Shown here piece by piece: positions 27,467-35,797 of a stretch of 64,000 bases of DNA. A program made the translations under genes and the position numbers. How positions within the stretch are numbered: the stretch's first letter is position 1; each line of letters opens with the position of its first letter. The stretch covers positions 1-64,000 of the forward strand of contig NZ_KB908278.1 of NCBI RefSeq assembly GCF_000382405.1. The letters run 5' to 3'. Below the pieces are notes generated by a model. That model had not been told where the DNA came from, did no database searches, and worked only from the letters and a program-made list of their open reading frames with translations. This DNA comes from Mycobacterium sp. 141. Lineage in GTDB: Bacteria; Actinomycetota; Actinomycetes; Mycobacteriales; Mycobacteriaceae.

Positions 27467-27516
27467 TTATGTATGGCTAAGCTAACTTTCGCTGAAGTTA
27501 GCATTGCATAACTTAA
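27467..27516 (-). promoter_or_regulatory. IdeR-like boxes upstream of the ESX-3 operon
   Basis: Two 19-bp IdeR-box-like sequences lie 40-90 bases upstream of eccA3. At 27467-27485 the reverse strand reads TTAGCTTAGCCATACATAA, and at 27498-27516 the plus strand reads TTAGCATTGCATAACTTAA. They match the consensus TTAGGTTAGGCTAACCTAA at about 14 and 13 positions. Between and overlapping them is a perfect dyad, GCTAACTT at 27481-27488 and AAGTTAGC at 27495-27502. Iron repression of ESX-3 through IdeR is established in mycobacteria. I see no Zur-type site. Confidence 0.75.
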
Positions 27517-27556
27517 CTGTCGAGAGGCACGTATCTACCCGAGGAGGTGCAGCCAC

Positions 27557-28456
27557 TCACCTCTTAGTCGCGGTCACCAGGCTGATAGTTCCCGTCATCA
27601 CGGCGGCCTCGGAAGTTACCGCGGGAATGGGCCTGCCGACGCGTTCCAGGTAGTCGTGCAGGGCAGTGGTCTCGACATCCCAACCACGTGGCGAAAACCA
27701 CTGTTCAGCGGGTGCATGCTGCTGGTTGTAGACCAGCGAGAAGAATTCGGTGTCCTGCCCGGAGACCCGCCCCTCGGCACGCTTGGCCTCGAACACCTCG
27801 CGGTCCATCGGCACCGCCTCTTCGACCGCGACGAGGCTGCCGGGGGCCGCCAGGGCGTCGATACCGGCGAACAATTGCTCCTGCGCGGCTGCTGGCAAAT
27901 AGATCAGCAAGCCCTCGGCAATCCACGCCGACGGCTTCGACGGGTCGAAGCCGCGGGTGCGCAATGCCTGTGGCCAGTCGTCGCGCAAATCGACGGCGAT
28001 CTCGCGGCGCTCGGCCGTCGGAGCGTCGCCGTGGCTACTCATCGTCTCCCGCTTGAACTGCAGCACACGGGGCTGGTCGAGTTCGTAGACGACGGTGCCC
28101 GCGGGCCAGGACAACCGGTAGGCCCGGGAATCCAGGCCCGCCGCGAGCAGCACGATCTGCTGCACACCGGCCTGCGCGACACGCTGAAAGTAGTCATCGA
28201 AGTATCGGGTGCGGGCCCCCTGGAAATTGACGAAATGTCCGCCCCACTCGGTGCGCAGTGGGAAGTCCACGTCGGCGCCGTCAAGGACCGCGGCCGCAGC
28301 GCCGCCGACGGCGCGACAGAACACCTCGGCATACGGGTCGACAGCCAGCGGGTCAGGCTTCTGGGCTTCCAAAGCCCTTGCCGCGGCGACGAATAACGCG
28401 GTCTGGCCGACGCTGGTGGAGATGTCCCAAGTGTCTTTATCGGTACGGCTGCTCAC
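27557..28456 (-). CDS. Class I SAM-dependent methyltransferase (leucine carboxyl methyltransferase family)
   Basis: The 299-residue protein matches the mycobacterial PF04072-type O-methyltransferases: DTWDISTSVGQTALFVAAAR at the start, motif I VLLAAGLDSRAYRL, YELDQPRVLQFK and AEGLLIYLPAAAQEQLF. Substrates of these enzymes are mostly unknown. The GTG at 28456 is used because the family pattern begins right after it. It lies directly upstream of ESX-3, as Rv0281 does in M. tuberculosis, but is separated from eccA3 by the IdeR-box promoter. Confidence 0.88.
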   Translation of the reverse strand: MSSRTDKDTWDISTSVGQTALFVAAARALEAQKPDPLAVDPYAEVFCRAVGGAAAAVLDGADVDFPLRTEWGGHFVNFQGARTRYFDDYFQRVAQAGVQQIVLLAAGLDSRAYRLSWPAGTVVYELDQPRVLQFKRETMSSHGDAPTAERREIAVDLRDDWPQALRTRGFDPSKPSAWIAEGLLIYLPAAAQEQLFAGIDALAAPGSLVAVEEAVPMDREVFEAKRAEGRVSGQDTEFFSLVYNQQHAPAEQWFSPRGWDVETTALHDYLERVGRPIPAVTSEAAVMTGTISLVTATKR

Positions 28457-28599
28457 GGCCGCGAGGGTACGCGCCGAAGCTGACAAGCTTCCTACACCAG
28501 CGGCCGTTGAACGGCGATGGGCCGGGCACAGCGGAACGCCGTGCGTTTCCTGATATCCGCTGCATACCTGACACGTTGTCGAGATGACACGATATCCGG

Positions 28600-28905
28600 G
28601 TGACACCCGTACAGCAGTACCGCGGCGTCGACACTGCCGCGCGCTTGGCCCGGCGGCGTGACCAACTCTTGGCGGCCGGGCCGGATCTGCTGGGTGCGGA
28701 CACGATCGGGGCCACCGATCCGGCACGCAAACGAGCCGATCCGGCGACGTTCTTCGCCATGCCACCCGGCCAGCACACCGGGGCGATGCCGAATCTCGAA
28801 GAGAACAGATTATTTTGTGCCACAGCGTATTTCGTTGCCATAGGGGCCACCCGGACGATCAGCGAGCGGCTCGTCGGCGTCGAGTCGCAGCGAAAGACGC
28901 CATGA
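28600..28905 (+). pseudogene. Possible truncated TetR regulator
   Basis: A 101-codon frame starts at GTG 28600. Its first ~40 residues (GVDTAARLARRRDQLLAAG and LLGADTIGAT) look like the start of a TetR DNA-binding domain, but the expected helix-turn-helix continuation is missing in every frame and the rest matches nothing I know. The stop overlaps the AraC gene's ATG as ATGA, so it could still be translated as a short coupled ORF. I treat it as a decayed regulator, with a small functional protein as the alternative. Confidence 0.35.
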
Positions 28906-29708
28906 GCGGACCCGTGTTGTTCCAACCCAGCGCCCTGCTGGTATCGCACGTCGACTTCTTCGGCTACTGGGACCGTGCCGGCGGGCCCATCCATCGCAGT
29001 CGGGCGTTGCCTCGCGGCGCGGCAACGGTGATCATCGATCTCAGCCCACGCCAGCAGGTCGACTTCTACGCCGCCGACGGAATCACCCGCCTCGACGTAC
29101 CGACGGCCTTCATCGCCGGGGCAGGCAGCGTCTCATACATCACCCAGATCGATTCCACCCAAACCGTCTTGACGATCCATTTTCGTCCCGGCGCGACGAT
29201 CTCCACGGGGTTGAGCGAGTTGGAGAACTCCTGTGCGGGCCTGGCCGACGTGTGGGGCGCCGCGGGAGCTGAGCTGCATGACCGGCTGCTCGACGCGCGG
29301 TCGGTCCAGTCGCGGATCGCACTCGTGGAGGCCTTCCTGCTGGCCAGGATCAAGCCCCGGCACGCCGACGTGGACGCGGTGCTCGATGCGGCCGAACGCG
29401 ATCCGTCGATGCGGGTCGCGCAAGCCGTTGCGTTGACCGGACTTTCACCGAAGCGGTTGATCGGACTGTTCCGCTCTGAGGTCGGGTTGACACCCAAGTC
29501 CTACCTACGGGTGCGCCGGCTGCAGGCGGCCCTGCGACTGCTCGACACCAGCGCGCGGCGAGGTGCCGATGTCGCGGCGGCCCTCGGCTACTTCGATCAG
29601 GCCCATTTCGCCCGGGAGTTCCGGGCCTTCACCGCGATGACGCCGACGCAGTACGCACACCGTCGTATGTGGCTGCCCAGCCATGTCGGGCTCAGCAGCC
29701 AGCCGTAG
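28902..29708 (+). CDS. AraC-family transcriptional regulator
   Basis: The 268-residue protein has an N-terminal beta-rich sensing region (GAATVIIDLSPRQ) and a C-terminal AraC double helix-turn-helix: VAQAVALTGLSPKRLIGLFRSEVGLTPKSYLRVRR, then DVAAALGYFDQAHFAREFRAFTAMTPTQY. The ATG at 28902 overlaps the preceding short frame. It is flanked by two methyltransferase genes, which are plausible targets; the effector is unknown. Confidence 0.88.
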   Translation: MSGPVLFQPSALLVSHVDFFGYWDRAGGPIHRSRALPRGAATVIIDLSPRQQVDFYAADGITRLDVPTAFIAGAGSVSYITQIDSTQTVLTIHFRPGATISTGLSELENSCAGLADVWGAAGAELHDRLLDARSVQSRIALVEAFLLARIKPRHADVDAVLDAAERDPSMRVAQAVALTGLSPKRLIGLFRSEVGLTPKSYLRVRRLQAALRLLDTSARRGADVAAALGYFDQAHFAREFRAFTAMTPTQYAHRRMWLPSHVGLSSQP

Positions 29709-29885
29709 CATCCTCCAGGCGAGCGCCGAAGGCGCCGAGGAAATTACCGACCATTTGTGGTAGAGCCCGGCGATCAGAGTGGGGTCGGGCTGCCATTGAC
29801 AGAAACCGGCCCAACACCAACAGGGCCCGTTGACTGGGCAAAAATATCCAAGACGGCCCGCCGGCCTGCCCCGCATGATGGCACC

Positions 29886-30710
29886 ATGAGTTCTGGACAG
29901 GGCGTGGCCGACACCGGGCTGCTGGTGGCCGCCATCCGAGCCAAGGAAACCCAACGCGAAGACCGGCTGTTCACCGATCCATTCGCCGACAAGCTGGCCG
30001 GCGAATCCGGCCGACAACTGCTCGAGGAGACCGTCGCCACCGCCGGCGACAAGACCACCTTGCAGATCGTGATCCGCACCCGGTTCTGGGACGAGGCACT
30101 GCTGCGCGCGGTCGCGACGGTCGACCAGGTGGTGATCCTGGCAGCCGGGATGGACGCGCGGGCATACCGGCTGCCGTGGCCCGCCGCCACCACGGTCTAC
30201 GAGCTCGACCAGCCCGCCGTGATGACCGCCAAGGCCGAAGCGCTCGCCGGCGAGGAGCCGCGGTGCCGGCGAGTGGCAATCGGCGTCGACCTCGCCGACG
30301 ACTGGACAGGTTCGCTCCGGGCGGCGGGGTTCGACCCGCAGCGCCCAACGGTCTGGCTGATCGAAGGACTACTTCAGTACCTTGATGCATCCGCGGTGCA
30401 GACCCTGTTCGAGCGCGTCGACGCGGTCTCGGCACCCGGATCGGTGCTGCTCTACGACGTGGTCGGTAAGACCTTGCTGGACAACGTGATGCTGGCGGCA
30501 GTCCGCGAACACATGGCCCGCAACAACGCTCCGTGGCTGTTCGGCACCGACGAGCCCGAAGAGCTGAGCGAGCGGCTGGGCTGGTCGGCCGTCGTCACCG
30601 ACGTGGCCGAACCGGGCAACCGCTGGAACCGGTGGTTCGCCCCCGCGGTGCCGCTGGATGTGCCCAACGTTCCGCGCGGCTATTTCGTCGAGGCGGCCAA
30701 AGGCGCCTGA
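29886..30710 (+). CDS. Class I SAM-dependent methyltransferase (leucine carboxyl methyltransferase family)
   Basis: The 274-residue protein is a second member of the PF04072-type family, with VVILAAGMDARAYRLPW (motif I), YELDQPAVM, VWLIEGLLQYLDASAVQTLF and GWSAVVTDV. It resembles the methyltransferase at 27557-28456 but is clearly diverged, so the pair is not a recent duplication. The ATG at 29886 starts MSSGQGVADTGLLVAAIRA, the usual family opening. A repeat-rich intergenic stretch follows. Confidence 0.88.
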   Translation: MSSGQGVADTGLLVAAIRAKETQREDRLFTDPFADKLAGESGRQLLEETVATAGDKTTLQIVIRTRFWDEALLRAVATVDQVVILAAGMDARAYRLPWPAATTVYELDQPAVMTAKAEALAGEEPRCRRVAIGVDLADDWTGSLRAAGFDPQRPTVWLIEGLLQYLDASAVQTLFERVDAVSAPGSVLLYDVVGKTLLDNVMLAAVREHMARNNAPWLFGTDEPEELSERLGWSAVVTDVAEPGNRWNRWFAPAVPLDVPNVPRGYFVEAAKGA

Positions 30711-30784
30711 GCCCTCCCCCGCGCCGCAGCCCCTTTGTCACACTGCCGAGCCCTCGCCACTGGCCCCCGCCGCTGTCCCCCGCC

Positions 30785-30945
30785 GTCACGCTGGAGTGGC
30801 ACTCAGCACCGACAGCCACTCTGCCGTGACAAAGCCCGTGGTTGCCACGCTCGACGGGCGCCCGCGCCGTCCCCCCCACTACCGAGCCCTCCCCGTTGTC
30901 ACGCTGGAGTGGCACTCAGCACCGACAGCCACTCCAGCGTGACAA
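30785..30945. repeat. Duplicated 36-bp element forming hairpins
   Basis: Identical 36-bp copies start at 30785 and 30898, each beginning GTCACGCTGGAGTGGC. In the second, 18-bp arms (30896-30913 and 30928-30945, TTGTCACGCTGGAGTGGC and its exact complement) flank a 14-base loop. In the first the right arm (30815-30830) has three mismatches. The strong hairpin sits in a convergent gap. Confidence 0.9.
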
Positions 30946-30950
30946 AGCCG

Positions 30951-30990
30951 GTGCGACAAGACCCCGTGCAGTGCGACAAGACCCCGTGCT
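30951..30990. repeat. Tandem 20-mer
   Basis: GTGCGACAAGACCCCGTGC occurs at 30951-30969 and again at 30971-30989, with one spacer base (a, then t). It directly follows the perfect hairpin, and GTGACAAAGCC just before it is a related sequence. Confidence 0.9.
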
Positions 30991-31046
30991 CGGCCGACAC
31001 CATCGCCCGACGGATCGCGAACCGGTGGCGGTGAAGCTGTTTCGGC

Positions 31047-31346
31047 TCAGGCGTCGGGGGTCGAGTCATCCGCAGCTTCCGGCGGAGAAGCCGGTTTCGC
31101 CGATTCGCCATTCCCCGAGCCGCGTACCGTGAGCGCGTGTCCGACGCCGATGCCAAGCGCGACCGGCCACGGGATCAATTCGGTGACTCCCAGGACGCCG
31201 AGCACGCTGTAGAACGCCATGTGCTTGGGCGGCGGTACCGAGACCTTGCCTACCACCGGCAATGTGACCGAGAACTTCTCGGCCCCGTGGACGACCTTGG
31301 AAACATCGTTGTGCGAGGTTACGAAATCGCGAACAGAATTCAACAT
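31047..31346 (-). CDS. Small conserved membrane protein
   Basis: The 99-residue protein has a soluble N-terminal part (SVRDFVTSHNDVSKVVHGAEKF), two short hydrophobic segments (about residues 42-75, FYSVLGVLGVTELIPWPVALGIGVG) and a polar tail ending STPDA. I do not recognise a family function. Its ATG overlaps the formal end of the ctpI frame by seven bases, but the sequence in front also looks like a divergent promoter, so membership of the feo-ctpI operon is uncertain. Confidence 0.6.
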   Translation of the reverse strand: MLNSVRDFVTSHNDVSKVVHGAEKFSVTLPVVGKVSVPPPKHMAFYSVLGVLGVTELIPWPVALGIGVGHALTVRGSGNGESAKPASPPEAADDSTPDA

Positions 31347-34300
31347 TGGTTAGGTAACCCTTCCCTATCGTGCGACACGGCATTACGCTCACTCGTGTGG
31401 ACGACGTCATGCGCAAGCTCGGCACCGACACCCTGCTCGATTCCGGTGTCCGCCTCCTGACCCCCGCCGTCGAGCACGTCTACACCCTCCTGGTGCGTGT
31501 CGGCGTCCTCGACATCGACGACTGAGAGTCTCTCGGCTACCCGATCGATCACGCCGGGAAGTAGCGTGGCCACGCCACCGGCCAGCAGAGCCGAGACAAT
31601 GGCTTGACCCCATCCGACCGGACCGACGGGCGTGCACCCGAACAACTGACTCAGCCCCGGCGTGCTGATAATCCCCGCCATCACCGTCACAGTTCCCACA
31701 TTCGTGGCGATCACCAACGGCCCGTGCGAATCCGAGAGCGTCTGCATCATCTGCGACAGCACCAGCCCGATCAGGCCCACCGTGGCCGCGCGCTGCCGAG
31801 ACCCCGTCGGGAGCGCCATTGCCCAGGCCAGCGTCGCCCCCAGCGTAGTGAACACCCCGCGTACCGCGACCGCCCGCCAGATCGACGCCTCGTCGTGATG
31901 CGCGACGTCATCGCGGGGCACCTGGGTGCTGACGGCGACCGCCGCCGCAGGCAGCGCATCGGTGAGCATGTTCACCAGCAGCATCTGGCGCGCCGACAAC
32001 GCGGGCCGGCCCGTCAACAACGACGTTATCACCCCGAATGTGACCTCACCGACGTTGTGTCCCAACAACATTGACACCGCAGACTGCACCCGGCGCCACA
32101 GTTGCTCGCCCTCGTCGAGGGCTGATACCAGTGCGCCGATCTGACCGTCGAGCAGCATGACGTCGGCCGCCATTCGGGCAGGGTCGCTGCCCGCCGACAC
32201 CACACCCACCCCGACGGACGCGGCTCGGATGGCCGCGGCGTCATTGGCCCCGTCACCGACCATCGCGGTCACCACACCCGCCGACTCGAGCGCCTGCACC
32301 ACTTCGACCTTGTGCTCGGGCGACATTCGCGCGAACACGCGATAGTGCTGCGCGGCCCGGCTGCGCTCCGGGACCGTCATCGCATCCCACTGGGCACTGG
32401 TGAGCACCTCGTCGGTGGTCACCGGGAGGCCGAGCTGTCCGGCGATCACGGCAGCGGTGAGCGGGTGGTCGCCGGTGATGAGTTTGACGCCGATCCCGCG
32501 TGATTGCAGTTCCTCCAACAGCTCACGAGCGCCCTGTCGCGGAGTGTCTGCCAGCCCGAGCAACCCGAGCGGGTACAGCTGGGTCCGGCACAGGGCCTCG
32601 AACGCAGCGGGATCTGCCGCGGCCTCCCGCGCTTGCATTGCGGTCACGTCACGGTAGGCAACGGCCAGCACCCGCAGCCCGTCTGCGGCCATCGCGTCCA
32701 GCGCTGTCTCCATCGAGCTGTCGGGAACAGCGAACGCCCGCACCAGAACGTCGGGAGCGCCCTTGAGCACGATGCGGGTGCCGACGAGCGCGGCGGCGAA
32801 CGGCCGGTCGGACTGGAACGGCAGCAGCACGTCGAATCCGTCGATCGGGATGCCACGTTCGTCCGCTGCATCGTGTACGGCCTGGTCGGTGGCGTGCTCA
32901 AGCCGGACGCCGTCGCCGATCACCATCGTCGCGGCCGCGGCCGCGAGTACGTCATGCTCGGCGAACCCGTCGAGGGGCCGCACGGCGGTCACCCTGAGTC
33001 GGTTCTCCGACAAGGTGCCGGTCTTGTCGAAGCACACCGCGTCCAACCGGGCGAAGGCCTCGATCGCGCGCGGATTGCGGATCAGCACCGAGGATCCCGT
33101 CAGCTGACGAGCCGAAGCCGACTGGGCCAGCGTCACCACCAGTGGCAGTCCCTCGGGCACCGCAGCTACCGCGATCGACACCGTGCCCGAGGCTGTGTCG
33201 CGAATCGGGGTGCGCCGCAACAGCGACAGCAACCCGACGAGCCCGCCGCCAGCCAGGCTCCACGGGAGCGCCTTCTTGGTGATCGAGCCCAGCTGCGCCG
33301 CGAGTCCGACCTCACTGATACGCACGGGCGACATCGCCAACGCCCGGCGAATCTGGGAAGACGGCCCGACGCCGACGACGATGCCGACAGCCCGACCGGC
33401 GACCATCGTGGTGCCGGCGTGAAGCGTGCCGCTGCGTTCGGCCAGCGGCGCGCCAGGCGTCGGCTCGGTGTCCTTGGCCACTGGCAGGGATTCACCGGTC
33501 AAGGCGGACTCGTCGACCTCGACCCCGTCGGCCTCCAGCAGTCGCAGATCAGCCGGCACGACCTCGCCGGAGCGGACCTCGACCAGGTCACCGCGAAGCA
33601 GAGTCGCCGACGGTAGTTCGCGAAAGCCACCATCGCACAACAGGAGTCGCGCCGGCGGTTCCTGAACTGCCAGTAGGCGATCCAGCAGGTGTTCGGCGTG
33701 CACGGTCTGCTGTGCGGAGATTGCGGCGTTGCCGAGGAGCACCGCGCCGACCATCAATGCGTCCAACGGAGAGCCGAGCAGTGCACTGGCCACCGCCCCG
33801 GTCGCCAGAACCGGGGTCATCGGATCGGACAGATCCGCGCGCATCGTCGCGACATAGTCGCGCGCGGAACGCCATATTCCGACGACGGGCCCGGGAGACG
33901 ACGCCGCCGACTCGGCGCGGGTCGGATCGTTCGGACGCGGCAGCAACCGGGCGATTTCTTCGACGGGCAAGGCATACCAGTCGTGCCCCGACTCCGGATT
34001 GGGCAGCGGTTCACCGAACACCTTGCGGCCCAGGTCGAATCCTGACCACAGCCCCAAGGTCGCGGTCATGTCCACCGATGCGGGGCCACTGCCCGGCACA
34101 CTGGGAATGAGCATGAGGGTGCCCAGCACAGAGCTGCCCGCCGACATCGCCACGCCCTTGTCGGCAGCAGCGCGCGCTGCCGGCAGGGTCCGCAGCACCC
34201 GCCAGGCGGCGGCGAGATCGGGCACCAGGATGTCGGCACCCCATGGCGGCGTTCCGCCGTCGCGCATCACTCCGACCGACAGGTCGGCATCCAGGGCCGC

Positions 34301-35785
34301 ACGATCACCCGATGCCGACAGCAGCGCCACCTTTGCCCCGTCGGCGTGCAGCGCAGCAACCACCTCGGCCAACGTGTCGTCCAGCGATGCACCGCGGGGC
34401 ACGAGTTCGTCGAAACCTTGTTTGAGCGAACGCAATCCGTCGTCGGCGACCGTGACGACCCGGGTGCCGGCCGTGCGCGCCTCGGTGACCAGGGCCGCGG
34501 CCAGCGGGTCGCGGATAGCGCTGACGAGCGCCTCACCGACCGCACCGCCGCCGGGGATGTTCGACAACGCATTCCAGCCCGGGGACAGCTCCCCGGCCTC
34601 CAGCGCGTCGTTGGCGGCGGCCCAGGCCTGCGCGCGCAGCGAGGTGTCGGGCAGGCCACGCACGCGGCTGACGGTGTAGGAGTCGGTGTAGAGGATGCGC
34701 GGATCGATCACCACGGTGTCCAGATCGGCCAGCCAGCGCAGTGCCTGCGGCTGCAGTACCAGGGCGCCGTGGTGGTTCTGCAGGCCGCGGCTGACCGCAC
34801 AGCAGAACGATTCACGAACGGAGCGAATGGGTTTCGGGGTGGCAACCGCAGCAGCCGCGGCCGCGATGTCCGGGTCGGCGAACACGCCGAGCAGCATCGC
34901 GCCGACGATGCCCGCACCGATCGAGCCCTCGGCATACCTGGCACCGGTCTTGGGCTGCCGGCCGTCGCGGCGCGCGGCTGCTATGTCGCCGGACTTGGTG
35001 GCCAACTCAGTCAAGTGCGGCTCCATCCGCTCCCACGCCCGCCGCCCGTTGACGGCCTCCATGGTCTGCATAGCCCGGGTCAGGGTGCCCGACAACAGGG
35101 ACGCCGGAGCGGCTCCCAACGCACCCGTCACGGCGCCGACGCACGCGAACGCGAGGTCGGCCCCTTCGACACCGAGCCTGCGCTCGACGAGCCGGCGCAC
35201 TTTCGGATGATGGTCGGCCATCGCGACCGGGGCGGCCACCAAGCGTGGGATGCCGCGAATCGGCACCAGGCTAGCCAGCGTCGCGGCACCAAGGCCCACG
35301 GCCGAAACTGCTGTGGCGACCATCCTGGTGGCGACCAGTGCGTCGTCGCCCGGTAGCGACGACGGCGACGCGGATCCCGTTACCCCGCAGGACTCTTCGG
35401 CCGCAGCGACGACGCGGGCCAACTGCTGCGCCGTGGGTCCGGTGACGGTGACGGTGACGACAACTCGTGCGGTGGGCCCGTTCAGGTGAACCGCGGTGAC
35501 ACCGGGAGTGGCCCGCAATGCGGCACCGACGGCCTCTGCGACACCGTCAGTGCCGAGCCCACGTACCTCGATCCAGCGGGTGATCTCAGTGGAGGTGAAT
35601 CGCCGGGCCGGGCCGACACCGGCCGCCTCGCCGAGCACGGCCGCTGCGGATTGCGTCGCCGCCAGGGTGTCCGCGGCAACGCCAGCCGCGACGGCGGTCA
35701 CGGCCGAACCCACCAATTCGGCACTCGTCATCGACGTCGCGACCAACGTGCGGGTGATCGCAAAAGGTGCCGTCAGTAAAGACAT
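31340..35785 (-). CDS. ctpI: Large P-type ATPase CtpI: degenerate plus active ATPase halves
   Basis: About 1481 residues. The C-terminal half is a complete P-type ATPase: LTGESLPVAKD (near 762), PEGLP, the phosphorylation motif CFDKTGTLS with Asp near 920, KGAP, and GDGANDAAAIRAA near 1178. The N-terminal half looks like a second, degenerate ATPase. It has an HMA-like ferredoxin fold (about 65-140), membrane segments, then DTVVIDPRIL where DKTGT should be and no intact GDGxND. Metal specificity is not evident. The ATG at 35785 (strong GGAGAGGGAG upstream) is 12 bases after the NifU-like stop; a TTG precedes it. The last ~60 residues are Asp/Glu/Gly-rich and lie antisense to a coding-like small ORF, so the true end may be near 31525. 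Confidence 0.85.
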   Translation of the reverse strand: MSLLTAPFAITRTLVATSMTSAELVGSAVTAVAAGVAADTLAATQSAAAVLGEAAGVGPARRFTSTEITRWIEVRGLGTDGVAEAVGAALRATPGVTAVHLNGPTARVVVTVTVTGPTAQQLARVVAAAEESCGVTGSASPSSLPGDDALVATRMVATAVSAVGLGAATLASLVPIRGIPRLVAAPVAMADHHPKVRRLVERRLGVEGADLAFACVGAVTGALGAAPASLLSGTLTRAMQTMEAVNGRRAWERMEPHLTELATKSGDIAAARRDGRQPKTGARYAEGSIGAGIVGAMLLGVFADPDIAAAAAAVATPKPIRSVRESFCCAVSRGLQNHHGALVLQPQALRWLADLDTVVIDPRILYTDSYTVSRVRGLPDTSLRAQAWAAANDALEAGELSPGWNALSNIPGGGAVGEALVSAIRDPLAAALVTEARTAGTRVVTVADDGLRSLKQGFDELVPRGASLDDTLAEVVAALHADGAKVALLSASGDRAALDADLSVGVMRDGGTPPWGADILVPDLAAAWRVLRTLPAARAAADKGVAMSAGSSVLGTLMLIPSVPGSGPASVDMTATLGLWSGFDLGRKVFGEPLPNPESGHDWYALPVEEIARLLPRPNDPTRAESAASSPGPVVGIWRSARDYVATMRADLSDPMTPVLATGAVASALLGSPLDALMVGAVLLGNAAISAQQTVHAEHLLDRLLAVQEPPARLLLCDGGFRELPSATLLRGDLVEVRSGEVVPADLRLLEADGVEVDESALTGESLPVAKDTEPTPGAPLAERSGTLHAGTTMVAGRAVGIVVGVGPSSQIRRALAMSPVRISEVGLAAQLGSITKKALPWSLAGGGLVGLLSLLRRTPIRDTASGTVSIAVAAVPEGLPLVVTLAQSASARQLTGSSVLIRNPRAIEAFARLDAVCFDKTGTLSENRLRVTAVRPLDGFAEHDVLAAAAATMVIGDGVRLEHATDQAVHDAADERGIPIDGFDVLLPFQSDRPFAAALVGTRIVLKGAPDVLVRAFAVPDSSMETALDAMAADGLRVLAVAYRDVTAMQAREAAADPAAFEALCRTQLYPLGLLGLADTPRQGARELLEELQSRGIGVKLITGDHPLTAAVIAGQLGLPVTTDEVLTSAQWDAMTVPERSRAAQHYRVFARMSPEHKVEVVQALESAGVVTAMVGDGANDAAAIRAASVGVGVVSAGSDPARMAADVMLLDGQIGALVSALDEGEQLWRRVQSAVSMLLGHNVGEVTFGVITSLLTGRPALSARQMLLVNMLTDALPAAAVAVSTQVPRDDVAHHDEASIWRAVAVRGVFTTLGATLAWAMALPTGSRQRAATVGLIGLVLSQMMQTLSDSHGPLVIATNVGTVTVMAGIISTPGLSQLFGCTPVGPVGWGQAIVSALLAGGVATLLPGVIDRVAERLSVVDVEDADTHQEGVDVLDGGGQEADTGIEQGVGAELAHDVVHTSERNAVSHDREGLPNQC
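31397..31525 (+). CDS. Candidate 42-residue protein antisense to the ctpI 3' end
   Basis: A plus-strand frame from GTG 31397 (or GTG 31370) to TGA 31523-31525 encodes a 42-residue product starting MDDVMRKLGTDTLLDSG and ending VRVGVLDIDD. Nearly every codon ends in C or G, as in real genes here, whereas the overlapping ctpI frame has poor codon use. A TATCGT hexamer lies just upstream of the earlier GTG. It is convergent with ctpI and divergent from the small membrane-protein gene. The product would be an amphipathic helical peptide of unknown function. Confidence 0.55.
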   Translation: MDDVMRKLGTDTLLDSGVRLLTPAVEHVYTLLVRVGVLDIDD

Positions 35786-35797
35786 CAACTCCCTCTC

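Larger units (their letters stand above)
30711..31046. other. Repeat-rich intergenic region, 336 bp
   Basis: No coding frame is supported. The region is filled by a duplicated 36-bp element, one copy of which forms a long perfect hairpin, followed by a tandem 20-mer. It separates the 3' ends of the converging methyltransferase gene and the small membrane-protein gene, so it probably serves transcription termination for both strands. Confidence 0.7.

Noticed and set aside
31346..31367. GGTTAGGTAACC-like sequence before the small membrane-protein gene as an IdeR box
   Set aside because: Only the GGTTA/TAACC half-sites match; the 19-bp pattern fails at too many positions.
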